Of a DNA stretch of 64,000 nt, positions 1 to 12,600 are shown piece after piece. This DNA comes from Bugulina stolonifera (Eukaryota > Bryozoa > Gymnolaemata > Cheilostomatida > Bugulidae), in the NCBI GenBank assembly GCA_935421135.1, contig OW285187.1:32862818-32926817 (forward strand), in the 5' to 3' direction. How positions within the stretch are numbered: the stretch's first letter is position 1; every line of letters starts with the position of its first letter. Both the position numbers and the translations under genes were made by a program. The notes under the pieces are model-generated. The model saw only the letters and a list, made by a program, of their open reading frames with translations, searched no databases and was not told where the DNA came from.

Positions 1-3000
1 GGTATTGTGGAGCAAAAGTTTTCATATTTTGTAATAAATGCCACATACACTATTATTTGCTATTGTTACCTACTGGAAATATCCATAGCAAAAATTAGTA
101 ACAATATTGTAAACAAGACATGGAAGATAGGTCTACATGGAATGCAGGCTATGCTATCAAAGTTTTATTCCATGAAAAAACCCAAGCAATAAATGCATGT
201 AAAGTACAACAGCTAGTGGCCCTAGTGTTTATGGAGAATATAAATATTCACGTGTATTTATGGGCTATTGAATGTCAGAATTACTTGCATAATTTAGAAT
301 GTGTGTAAATGCCATGGACCAGATATGTTACAATGTGAACTGATGTAGTAATTAGGTTGCAAACATTATTTTGACATGTCAAGAATTTACTTTTCACACT
401 GAGGGTACAGAAACATTAGATCTTTTCACTGGCTTTGGAATGAGCCTGTGTCTGGCAAAGGGCCATCAGGAACTGCCTACACCCTCCAGCCCAAAACAAT
501 AATAATAATATGATCACTTATGCCAGTATCAGCAATAGGGATTATAAACAATCTATTCAGTCCTAGTGATTGTACAGTTTGGCGTATTTAAAAGGTGTGA
601 AATACACTGAACTAGAGTTCTCAAGCATGTATATAACGTACATGTATACTATTATTTATTGTATGAACATACACCCATGCTACATATCCTACATTTGTAC
701 CATATATTTATTACAAGACTATCCCAATTCGATTTAGTAGAATAATTTGCAGCAACTAATAATTTGGTATCGATGCTGGCCAAGGTTCAAATATTCAAGT
801 TGCCACACAGAATTATTGTTATTATGGGTTTAGGTTGCACACCTTGCAGTGACGATTGCTTTTGGCACAACTTCATCTGGATTACTTTTCATAGAAAAAT
901 TTTATGTGACAAACATCAAGTAAGTTACAACAAAGGTAGATGACCAAATGACCACTATTTGAAAGGTTTGTACTGGGCACAAAAATTACACAAAATTGAG
1001 TTTTTCTCATGATAAATACTGCACTAAGCAAAAGCTGGTAATCTGATAGCTAATCTAATTAGTAAGTTATTTGTAAACAAACAGAGAAAGTTCATAAACT
1101 GTAAGCTGATACAGAGTAGGCCTGTACTACTGTTGTAAGTGCAAGGTTGCTGGCATCAGTTCAACTGTATGCGTTATATTATTATGTATAATGTATGTGT
1201 ATAATATGTACATGTACATGTACACTATCTATAAGAGGTGAAACAACAATCAAATTAAGTCAAAATATAATAGAGAGTATAGATAAGGTTTTGTTTCTAT
1301 CAGTGTTATTCATAACTTGTAAAATAGAAGTAGGCATATTTGTTATTATTAATAGTAGTACTGTTTATAGATTTATAAACCAATATGAATATTTATGATG
1401 AATCAATGATAATTGTAAGTTCAGATCACCTGCATTATGATCTGACATGTAACTTACATGGATATATTCATGTACATTATGTAACATTGTAATACATCTA
1501 TAGCTAATTAGGTAGGTACACAGCAAACTCACTCTGAAACAGGGGTAGCATTTTTTGGTTTACCAAAAAGAGTTGAAGGAACATACCTGAGGAGTTGCTG
1601 CAGTGAAGATTTACTCCAATACCAAGCAGTGCCGCAACTGCAAGCAGGGCAAAAGCCTAGCTATTATTATGATCCAGCTGGTAGCTGTACTAGCACTATA
1701 CAAACTTTAACAATAATTACAAATTTTGAAAAAAAGTTATGTTAAAATTGTGTTTCATTCTTATTTGATATATAATATGTATTCATGCTTATTTGCTGTT
1801 TTCATACTTCTATAAAATTTACCAATGGCAAGGCTAGAAGATCAACTGGGTGACTGGTTGTGGAATAGATACTCCAATGCTTCACTGGTATCTTCCCAAC
1901 TTTTTGTCCTGCATATATAGAAGAAGTACTACAGAGATATTTTCAAATCCTTGTCTTTCTCACCTGGGATTATTGAGTGGAACTATTTAAATGTATATAC
2001 ATGTAAATATTATAGTGCATGCTTGTATTAGTGTGGGTATTATGTTATTTTATTCTGGCAACTGGCTGTAATGATGCTGGTTCTTCCTTTGTATCTAATG
2101 GATGAAACAGGCTCGGTATATAGGCCTCTATAGACACCTGATACAAACAGACATCAATGAATATAAATATAGCCAGTAAATAAAATTTTTACCCTAAAAA
2201 TAGAAATTCTACAATCATTATTTTTATGAGTATCATTAATTTGTCATTGTCAATATACATGGGAGTAGGTGGCGCTCTTTGACATTTTGTGTCAGGTACT
2301 TGACACATGATAATTCAGTATGTACATAATTTATAATATATATAAAGGATGACTGCCAGTATATCATATTTTAAGACATAACATGAGTAGTTCATTTGGA
2401 ATGTGACGTTGTAGTAAATCACAGATATGAATAATACTGGTGGCAGAAAAACAACCCAAAAAAACAAACTTTGGTACTAAAACTTCAGTTTGGTTCAAAG
2501 CAAGATTATGGACAAAAAAGTTTGTTGCAATAGGAAGCTATAAAATAATCACAGGAGTGAATTCATCAGAACAAAGAATGTAACTGCTTTCAAACAATTC
2601 CAAATAATTTTTGATGATTAAATAATTAGGAGTAATACCTTGGATGAGGTATGAAAACCTGAATATAAATAAATATGTACACAGAGATTCTTCTACGTCA
2701 AAATAGTAGCTATCAACCTTCAATACAAATGTACATGTAGCTTTAAAATATTTTAATCATGCCTCAATATTTATTTGATACGAACAGTGTTTTTCACAGC
2801 TCTAGCGTGGTGGGCAAGGTTCAAGGTTGTGCAGATAATGTGTGCAGATATGGTTGCACTACGTTAATTATTGTTATCATTGTTATGTAACAGCATTGTG
2901 ATTATGGTGTATATAGATTACTATACATGTAAATAATGTATAATGAACATTGTAAAATTATTTATATATCGTAAATATCTGTGTCAATGTTTGTAAGTGG

Positions 3001-3540
3001 CATTTGTACACTACATAAACTATCTCTGTGTGGCAAACAATTAAATTACAGATAAACCAAAATAAATCTGCAAAATATTTACATCTTCTGAAAAGGTTGA
3101 ACATGAGCTGCTTAGGCTTTAGTGATGCAGTTCTGAACCAACAGAATTGTCTTCCCTCTAATCTGTAAAGCTCCATTATCTTTCTTTACAACTAACATCT
3201 TGGTTTCACTAAGATAGGTTAATAAATGTTGTGAAAGCGTCTCAGTGCCATAATGCAGACAGATCTTTAATTACCACCAATATGTAACACTTATGATGTG
3301 TAGTCTTCTATTCAGAATCACTGACATACTCTTACTGAGCAGGTCTGAAATTCAGAAATAACTTTTATAAATGCATGTAGATGTGACTTATTAACATGCA
3401 AAATCTATTTTGATTATTGACCGCTGCATCATAGAGCAATCGTAATAATATAATGTAATAGTATATTACAGGTATATACACCAAAATATAACCAGGCACT
3501 GCCAAAACGTTGTGGACCACTTCACAGGATAGATAAGGTA
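1..3540. other. AT-rich region, no gene supported
   Basis: No reading frame here shows family resemblance or a chain of phase-compatible exons. The stretch is AT-rich with many TACATGTA-type palindromes (for example about 1207-1221). A short block at about 1586-1650 could be read on the minus strand as a 55-nt exon between a TTGCAG acceptor and an AG-GTATGT donor, but it has no partner exon, so I do not call a gene. Confidence 0.5.
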
Positions 3541-3611
3541 TCAAATTTAAGGAATTGTGAATAATTTGGAGTTGCTCTCCCATTGTTATCTGTTGGCCGT
3601 GAAAAACGAGC

Positions 3612-3682
3612 TTCTGCTGGAATTGAACCCGAGACTACCTGCACTCACGTCTTGCTGCTATCTAACTGAGCTACTGCAGACC
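3612..3682 (-). repeat. tRNA-like sequence, probably a SINE head or decayed tRNA
   Basis: Read on the minus strand, the segment has an A-box-like TAGCTCAGTTAGATAG and, about 35 nt later, a B-box-like GGGTTCAATTCC, the two internal RNA polymerase III promoter elements of a tRNA. The flanks give only a partial acceptor pairing, the T-stem has mismatches and the anticodon stem does not fold convincingly. It is more likely a tRNA-derived SINE head or pseudogene than a functional tRNA. Confidence 0.4.
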
Positions 3683-3949
3683 ATTGCTCACGGAGATAAT
3701 AATTATGATGTTATTATCATACAAGCAGAACCATTATAATACGCATGAGTTAGCATGATACACTATATGCTTGCTCATGGTATTTTGTCCACGGGTTATA
3801 AACTCGCAGTTTGAGGTGTGCAAGGTATTTGTATGTACATGTATTTCATTATGCTAATTTTATATATTGTAATGGTTTCTGTGATTTGGTGCGGTCGTCC
3901 TTGGACGACTATCGACCCAGAAATGAAGTGCCTATGAGTGGTAATAGGA

Positions 3950-4345
3950 CTTCGCATTACATGAAAGATCGAGCGGTCTCAGTAGCCCAAATACTACCAA
4001 AGACGACCCATCTGATCTCAAGTCCGACCTTCAGACTATACAGTGAAAGAGAGTAGTTCAACCTAGTAGGCGGTTCGCAAAGCGAATGACCTAGTAAAAG
4101 GAAGAGAAAGTCCCTGTATCAAGTATAGATGTGTCTTTATTGAAAGCCAAGTGTAGACTGAGACAATGAACAGTAAAACAGTGCCCTTTATATAGTATAA
4201 GGACTTCCGGCCGACGTGACGTCGGGAAAAGACGACGTGTGGTCGTCCGGAAGTTGCGCAACAAGATGGCCGCCGGAAGCCCGACGGCCGACCCAAAATG
4301 GGTCGGGTTCTACAAAAGTTGCTTATAATGGTCCAATTCATGTAC
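3950..4345 (-). mobile_element. possible solo-LTR-like segment
   Basis: On the minus strand a locally GC-rich block (about 4200-4310) is followed by a TATA-box-like TATACTATATAAAG near 4185-4200. About 60 nt further is CAATAAAG near 4137-4145, a polyadenylation signal. This U3-TATA-R-AATAAA order is typical of a retroelement LTR. I could not define TG...CA ends, a target-site duplication or a second copy, so the call is tentative. Confidence 0.25.
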
Positions 4346-4544
4346 AAAATGAATATCAAAGGATTCTGAGAGGTCGGGCCTCTGTACATGGGTATAAAAG
4401 GCATAAAAAGGACTTAGTAACATTCATGTGACTATGTACAACAACATATAGTAAGATACATGAATAAGGAATGAGCATAAACACATGGAGACATGTATAT
4501 AGACGGTAATTAAGTACTTTGAACATGCAATGCAGTTAAAGGTA

Positions 4545-4665
4545 AGTATACGATCACTAATTGTGAGAATGTTAGTGTCAGGTGAGTAGCGCTGTAACAA
4601 CTACTAGGCACTTAGGGTGCGGTGGAGCTTCGTCCGGGAGTTGGGGTCGTATACAAATGTCCTGT
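4545..4665 (+). repeat. SINE-like repeat, copy 1
   Basis: This block aligns by eye with 36255-36350. Shared landmarks in order are GTAGCG, CTAGG, a TTAGG-like step, GGTGCGGTGGAGC against GGCGCGGTAGAGC, and a terminal ACAAATG. The second landmark resembles a worn B box. Two dispersed related copies with Pol III-like boxes suggest a tRNA-derived SINE family. Confidence 0.35.
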
Positions 4666-5624
4666 ACCATCACAATATTATACTTGGTCATACTGTATTA
4701 GGGGGTTTGATAGTGGACAGATACATGTAAATATATCTGTACAAGTGCATGGATGTTGGTTGTGGGTGTAGTTTCAGTTCTTAGGTCTAATAATGCACAA
4801 AACCACTACATAATGCAGCAATAAGGTTAAAACATTCACCTTGCCTCTCAGCCTATTATGCAAACAAATAACACACGCAAAAGTATTCATATTTATGACA
4901 GACTATTTTGTATAGATTCTATGAGCAAGATTGTCCGAACCACCACAATTTGTACTTGAGTGCTGTGTATAATCTCAGGATCATTTGAATGAGCTGTCGC
5001 CTAGTGTGACAGATCCACCTACAAGTACATGGCATCAATTTAGGGGTATTTTGCAAGTAAAATATTCAGCGCTGAAAATCTACTATTGTAGCAATGGAAC
5101 ACAGAGTGCACATTAATTGTATGTCACAACAAGCTTCACCTAAGTTTCACAAGATTTTTCTGAAATGTCCGTTAACTATAATATATATACATGTACTGCA
5201 ATCTGTTGACTAGATATTACAATTTTCTTTCAAAACAATGTGCCTCACTGTTATGTTATCTTTACATGTAAATCTAGCAGTAGCTTGAAGTCCATGTTTT
5301 GCAGTGGTTGCAATTTGGGGTAAACAGATGCAAACAATGAAACTTCTTTACCAGCTAGAATTGTAACATAGAATGAGCTAAGGCTAACTTGTTATTATTC
5401 TATTGCTGAGCATCTACTAGTTAGGATGGTAGACAATAGCAGCTGCTACAATGACCATCCTATACTTATTGCAGTCTAATACACATAGGGGGTCAAAGGG
5501 CACATAGAGGAATGCAGAATTTGATGAGTGTGGTTAGCAGTAATAATTATTCTAAAAAACTGACTCACTGCCTGCTGGCTGTATAATAGAAACCCACTGG
5601 ATTAAATAGAGTCCTTACACTTGT

Positions 5625-5770
5625 ACTACACTACACTGCACTACAACACTACACTACACTACACTACAGCGCTACGCAACGCAACGCTACACTACACTAA
5701 TAACACTACCCTACACTGCACCGCGCTGCGCCGCTCCGCACCACACTGCAATGCACTGCACACATCTGTG
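5625..5770. repeat. degenerate CACTA pentanucleotide satellite
   Basis: Runs of ACTAC/CACTA are interspersed with GC-shifted variants (CGCTACGCAACGC and CACCGCGCTGCGC) over about 145 bp. The open frame across it is a consequence of the repeat and not a gene. Confidence 0.8.
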
Positions 5771-7002
5771 AACGTACTTGGACATGTAATGAGCAGTTAT
5801 GCCAGCATTATGTACAATACCAATATTATAGATGTACCATATAATATGCCTACATGGAGTTTGATGTTAATTATTTACATGTTTTCATGTAGTTTATAAC
5901 TTGGTGTTTAATAATATTCAGAATCATCTTGAATATGTAATAAAGTAATATATAGAAAGGTTAGACCTAATTTTATTTCTCATATTTTAATACTAATCCT
6001 CGCATTGTCATCAGAGGAAAAAACATTGAATATAATTCAGACCTGCAATTTCAACCAGATTCTGCTATGGTGCATATAGTAAAATTGAATATATACAAGT
6101 ATGTACAAATGAATTTTGCATGCATATACTGTGCCTGTAGGCTACATTCCACACTAGTAATCATTAATCCAATAACGTTTTGTAGTACATGCAAGTCGTG
6201 TTGACATCAAGTCTCTGTCTCTCTCTCTCTTGACCAGGTACAAACAGTATCCACTACGTAGGTATTTTACTGTAGAATTGGATCAGTTGCATGTATGTGC
6301 AATGTACAGCTAGGTATGGCTATTACAGTCAGTAATGCGGCCAATTATGATCTCCATCTAGGACTGTGTAGCTGATGGTGTTCAAGTTGATTTTTTCACT
6401 CAGTATTAGAATGAGTCTGTAAAAAAATAAACATGGCAATACTGTAGAACAAGATAAACACATTGCACTAGAAAAGAAGCATGCATTTACCATGAATATA
6501 AAAAATAAAGTGATAAGTGATAAGTTGGGAGGCTCACTAACATATACATGCAACATTTGGTCTTGTAGATAAACTTGCCACTAGACTCGGCATAGTAGCT
6601 TACATTTAAAAACTAAAAAGACGAATTCTTGAGGTAAACAAGCTTTTGAAGTAATTGAAGCAAGAATGAGTTTACAAGTTGCTTAGCCTAAACTGGGTAT
6701 CTATTATACAATATGAACAAATCTCTCATGACAATTACACACTGTAGATCTGCTGTTGAACAAACGATGTGATTCCATGTGAGTTTTTGGTGTAATTAAG
6801 ATGAAAAGCACATATCATACATATTATAGTTTAACTTTTGGTGGTAAAAATAAAACAAAATACAATTACACAACTAGAATTAACCATGCAAGATTCTCTG
6901 CTTGACATTTAATTAGTAGTTACAACCAACTCAAGTATAAGTACTTGTATGTCTTGCTACATTGACATGGCTAAGTGTTGAACAATATGTGTGAAGTAAG
7001 GA
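5771..7002. other. no gene seen
   Basis: AT-rich sequence with a short CT dinucleotide run near 6212-6232 and no supportable exon or RNA gene. Confidence 0.45.
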
Positions 7003-7048
7003 TAATAACACTATGTGTACCAATATATTGGTACACATAGTGTTATTA
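7003..7048. repeat. perfect 46-bp palindrome
   Basis: The two 23-nt arms are exact reverse complements with no spacer, centred between 7025 and 7026; the outer end of the left arm is TAATAACACTATGTGTACC. The flanks show no obvious target-site duplication. It would form a perfect cruciform or hairpin. Confidence 0.9.
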
Positions 7049-8734
7049 CATTTCCTTCAGAAGTAATACGTTGTCTATTATACTGTATTTATACATGTGC
7101 ATCACATTATAATATGTATACGTGTATATTACAATGTAATATAATTTAATGTATATTACAATGTAATATAGGCTACATGTAGTACGGTACGTATATAACA
7201 CGATGGAACAAATAAATGTAAGTAACATGATGCATAATATACAATATCGTACATAAACACGTAGAAAACGACCATGCAGTTATGTGCCGCCTATGCTACA
7301 TGACTGATACATGGCTTGTACATTTGTTTTGTACACGCTGGAATATGCAGTAATCGTGACAAAAGCTGAATTAAATGACTAATGCCATAATGAAATACTG
7401 TAGAGTTCATCATTGTAATTTGTAAGCAGTCTAAGCAAAACTGTTGTAACCACTATATGAAATAAGTAACTCATCTTACCTTATAGACATCAGGCCCACT
7501 AGCACAATTACTTCATCCATGCAGTGTTAGCGCTGCTGAATCTAGCGGTCTTTGTTTGCTGTAGGATGCAGTCAGTGATATGTAGAGCTTGGGTCAGAGG
7601 TTGATATTTGTGTAACAGCTGAGTTGTTTATTAATGTAACCACAAAGAGATAAGGATGTAAACTGTGCCAAGTGTATGAATAAACAATGCGCCTGGTTTT
7701 GGCAGAAAATTTGTTATTGTGCTATTATTCTGCACCTCAGTAATATTATAAAAAGTGGTTGCTGACATTTGGGGTAATACAGTGGATTTTGCCTCTATTG
7801 GAGGCTGAAAGCTGAAATGTGTTGCAGTATTCTGACAATGTAACTCTGCAAATGAGAAGTGATTTTATGGATAAGGTATAAGCATTGCATAGACACCCTT
7901 GATAAGATAAATATCCAATGTTCATGCTCCATAATATTACATGTACTCCAGCAGTAGCATGGTACTAATCTTCTAGCTATAACTAACCTATCTGGATTAG
8001 CTTAGCATGATTAATACATATAAACGATATATTAGGCATCATTTTGTAGAGCACAAAATTCTGCACTTGTTGATAATTATACATTGGTAACATAGCACGA
8101 AAACTGATGCTGCAAGCCACTGTAAAAGCCACAAGCAGAATGAAGGGCATTCATATAAATTCACACATAGCTGTAAATGCAATGCAGAATGTACAATGTA
8201 CATGTGTATCCCACTGACTGTTTGTCTACAATGTATACGCTGTACACCAGCACTGGACATACATGCACATGTACTTCATAATAATATGCAGTAACACATT
8301 GGGTGCTAGGTTGGAGTACAGCTTTATGTTATTGTTGCCTTGATGTGTCATCTTCCATAGCTTATTATTTGTGGCATTTAGCCAACATAATAACCTACTG
8401 TGATTGGCTAGTTGCTCCAGCTAACTTTGTTGGCGCGAAGCTTCAATGGATGAATGAACTCAATGCAGTGCCCAGCCGCATAGCCTACTATATTATATAA
8501 GGAACATTTCATTGTAGATCCAGTGCACTTCCAGCCAAATTGAGAGAAAACTATAAGTTTTATTGCAAAAACTATTTTTGTGTCTTACACAGTAATACAA
8601 TGGCTAGAGATTAAAGTAAGTTGTGTAAAGATGGGACAATTTTGACCAGTGCTAGGCTGGCTGGAATGGACCCTCTATAATGTTACATTCTTCCCAAAAA
8701 ATAGACAAAATGCCCGATAATTCAATAATGATGG
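7049..8734. other. no gene seen
   Basis: AT-rich sequence with shorter imperfect palindromes (for example TATTACAATGTAATATA repeated around 7128-7170). No exon series could be built on either strand. Confidence 0.45.
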
Positions 8735-9012
8735 TTTAAGGAAAAAATCTGAGAAAATCCTCCGGAAGATCTTTTTAAGAGCTATAAAATGGTGTCTATA
8801 GCAACTCTCTAGCACTTTTCAAATTTTCTAGAACGTCGGGACAAATTTTGCACTTTTTTCGTCATTTTTGGCCTTAAAACGTTTTTGACGCTTTAAGGAA
8901 AAAATCTAAAAAAATCCTCCGGAGCGTCTTGTAAAGAGCTATCTAATGGTGTTTACATCAAGTTTCTAGCACCAGCCAAACTGGTTTAATGAACGGGACA
9001 AGTTTTATATAA
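8735..9012. repeat. imperfect tandem duplication, 157-bp period
   Basis: TTTAAGGAAAAAATCT starts at 8735 and again at 8892. Both are followed by AAAATCCTCCGGA, AAGAGCTAT, AATGGTGT, TCTAGCAC and CGGGACAA in the same order. The copies differ by many substitutions, so the duplication is old. No function is apparent. Confidence 0.75.
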
Positions 9013-9609
9013 GCCACAATGAAAGGGCAATTTCCTAAAAGTGATACCTTATCTACACTGTGTTGGTGTCTTCATCGGTCCCATCCTGAACAGACCTGCT
9101 TTGCAACTGAAGAGGGGGAGGCTGGTACCAGCTCCTGTCCATGAGTATAGAACACACGGTACAGTGTGGGTACATGCCTATTTTGCATAATGTATCAATA
9201 CTTAGTTAATAGTAGGGAGTTGTTACCTCTTCTATTGAATATCCGCGAATGGAAATACAACCAAACTAAATGACATGTTTGTGTTATACTTTTTATATTC
9301 TAATGTAGAAGTACAATGTACATTGTACATAGCTTTATATGTGAAAACATATACATGTATGTTTACAACACAAGTTATATAAAATTATGCTTTTAAAATG
9401 CAGACGAATAAGGTAAAAGGGTTGAAAATAATATTTGTACTAGGTAAAAATTGTCTGTTATAAAATCAAGTGTTTGTGCATGTTCTAATTTCGATAGATA
9501 AAACTCAACAACACAGAATCCCACCTGAGTTATCACAACATGTTGCACTCATCTTGGCACACATTTTCTGAATGAAATAAGATGCAGAAAACAATAGTTT
9601 TGCCAACAT

Positions 9610-12600
9610 CTACATTGGAATCACCAGCTGTTCACATACACCTCCATCATGCACCTTCAGGGTCAGAGTCTTCTTGCTCACTGAGGCTATCGCCCACGCC
9701 TTTTCACCAGGAGGGGTTTCAATCACGCCCCGCAAAGTTACATAGTATTTACCAGCAGGACTGACCGAGTACTCATAGTGGTGGTTATGTCCAGCCAACA
9801 CCAGGACTACAGATGGAGAGTTTTCTAAGAGAGGCAGCACCTCCTCATAGTTCCACAGCATACATTGTGGGTGAGTAGAGGCAGGCAGCAGTCCACAGTG
9901 ACCTGTGTAATATAGAGGGCAGTAAAAATTAGACATCATTGTGGGAGAAATTGATTGAGGAGTACATGACTGCATGTATAATATTCATGTACGAGTAGAC
10001 AGAACAAATATGACAACATGCAACACCAGTTACAAAATAATATATTCACTGCATGGAGTAGTGAGTACAGCTACATGTATGTATAATTATGTAATGATGA
10101 TATAATTAATTTTAGTTTATAATTTATATAGCCTACTACCATAAAAGGGTATATGCAGACTGTAAACACAATTAAATTAACAGGAATTAATTAAAATTGA
10201 GAAATAACTAATTTTATTATATGACATCATTCTACCCTGCATTATGTGTGAAGCAATGATGTAATAACTTAGAATCATTGTGTTTGTTTATACAACCTGC
10301 AGGGATGGTACACAATGACACCCACTTTTACTAGTAACCATGACAACTCACAAACACTGCTTATAACTCAACCAATCAGCAGCCAGATAGACGTAACCCT
10401 ATTGTGATAGTTAGTATAAATACGAAGCAGCAATACACACTGCAGCATTGCGTCAAAGTGAATACAGAGTGAACTACATTTCTGCAAAGACAACAAATTA
10501 GCTCTTGGTGAGTACTTTAATATTTATATCTTCATTATTTTTATTAAATTTTGCAAATTTTCTATTCATTTATATATTATTATATAATCACGGTCAAATA
10601 GTGATTGGTGTAACTTGTATTATACACGACTTGTAGTACTGCAGTCATGTACAGTTGTATCATACTATATTACCATGTTATAGAGAATGTCTAAGAGAAT
10701 AGCTACAGTATGCGTTTCCTTGATGGTGTTGGTGTTGTTAGTTAACTATTCCACATGCAACCCTTTTCGAAGCCTCTGCCGTGCTAACTACACACCAGTA
10801 AGTATAAACATTTACAATAATAGTATACAAATAGAACTACATGTACATTAAACATCTACATGCACCGTCACACTGCTGTGATATTTATACATCATGCATT
10901 AGAATATAGACCTATACCAAAATCCCAATGGCTGTATTTTGCTGTCTAAATGAAATACGTGGTGTAAAGGTGTAAGAAGCACAATGTACATGAAGTTGGC
11001 ACGTCTACTCCCTGCACTCAGCAGTATGCTGTCAATTGTGTGATTAACTTGCGGGTAGATTTGTGGTTATTTTGGTCAATATAACTTTCCTGTAATAGTG
11101 GTTAACTGATCTAATCATCATAATTGATTTGATCTAAAAGAGTGATGTGGTTGTAGTTCTTTGGTTTATTAGCTAAATCAACTAGCATGGTCTTGTTGAA
11201 AACTGTCCAGTCAAGCTCTATACCAGAAAATTTGATAGATAAACTTCTGAAAACTTTGGGTACTTTAAATTCAATGTTATAGAAATGTTATTGGAGATTT
11301 TAGAGCCAATGAAAATACTGTAGCCTAATAGAAGCATGTCATGGGAACATAATATTGGGGAAGTTTAACTCATCATAATTTGATATGATTTAAACAATTA
11401 TGTAGTTAACTCCTGGTTAATTAGTTATTGTAAATATTGTACAATAACAAAGTCATGTAACCTGATAGCATAGTATAGTGGTATCAGGACACCCACTGCC
11501 TACTGGGCATCAGCTTGCTAATTATAAAATAACTAATTAGTGATTAAAGGTATATGAACACAATTCTTTTCACCGGAAGGAATAAATGTAATCTAGTAAG
11601 CTGTGAAATCATTATAATAACATAGACAATTGCTCCAATACTCCATGTATTCGCCTTGTTTGTTTTTTTTTCCAACAGTACATGTAATGGCCACGTATTG
11701 TCTACTATTATGGTGAATTATAATACATGTATCTGTACATACTACACAACATGTAGCTACGTCCTACATGTATGTAATGGTGATAAAATAGGCTACATTG
11801 ATGTTGGAACAGTAGAATGATGAATAGTTCATTAACAGTACAGTGTATGTAGGCTGCTACATGTAATAATATTTATATAATTAACAAATTGTATTACTTC
11901 CTATCTATGATGTAACAGGCATCTGAGTCAGCACTCTCTCATTGTTAGACAGCCTTCAAGTTAATTTCTTTTGTTACCAAACAATGTGTATAATAGTACA
12001 TACATGTATATCACATAAAATGATATATCACATTTATGGCCACATAACAATCATATACACTCACACACACATACATGTCTATAATATGGGTTTATACATA
12101 GTGTACATATTATACCATATTATACATAGAACACAATCTTGGAGTTACCCTCTCTGGTAACACTGATATTTTGCTTGTAGTGTGCAGAGAATTGGCACTG
12201 CTGCAGCGGCACTTGTATATATAATGCGTTATCCAAAAAGAAGTTATGTAGATCTGTGCCACGCACCATTTCCACAGACAACTGCAGGGCTATCGGAACA
12301 AGAGTAAGTACTGAGTAACCTACATCTATGTCTTTGTATGAATAACTAAACAAGACACTATTAGATACAAAGTAGCAGTCTATTAATCTATTTAGAAAAC
12401 ATACTTCATGGGTAGTAATAACACAGACAGGGGTACACATGCTTGTAGTTTCTAGATGCTAATACCGTAGAAGGTAATTCTATGACCACAGCACAGTCCA
12501 GTCATTATACAGTGTTTACTGACTGTAGGCAAAAAGTCTGTGGTTTATTGTTATAAAGGCAGCATATTGCTACCTAAATAGTTAATTATCTATGGTAAAA

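Noticed and set aside
4063..4404. 113-codon minus-strand open frame
   Set aside because: It spans the GC-rich and TATA parts of the LTR-like segment and shows no recognisable domain.
5621..5899. 92-codon frame rich in Tyr, His and Thr
   Set aside because: It is the translation of the CACTA satellite.
9050..9175. Plus-strand stretch reading VFIGPILNRPALQLKRGRLV
   Set aside because: Looks slightly coding-like, but there are no convincing splice sites, no family match and no partner exon.
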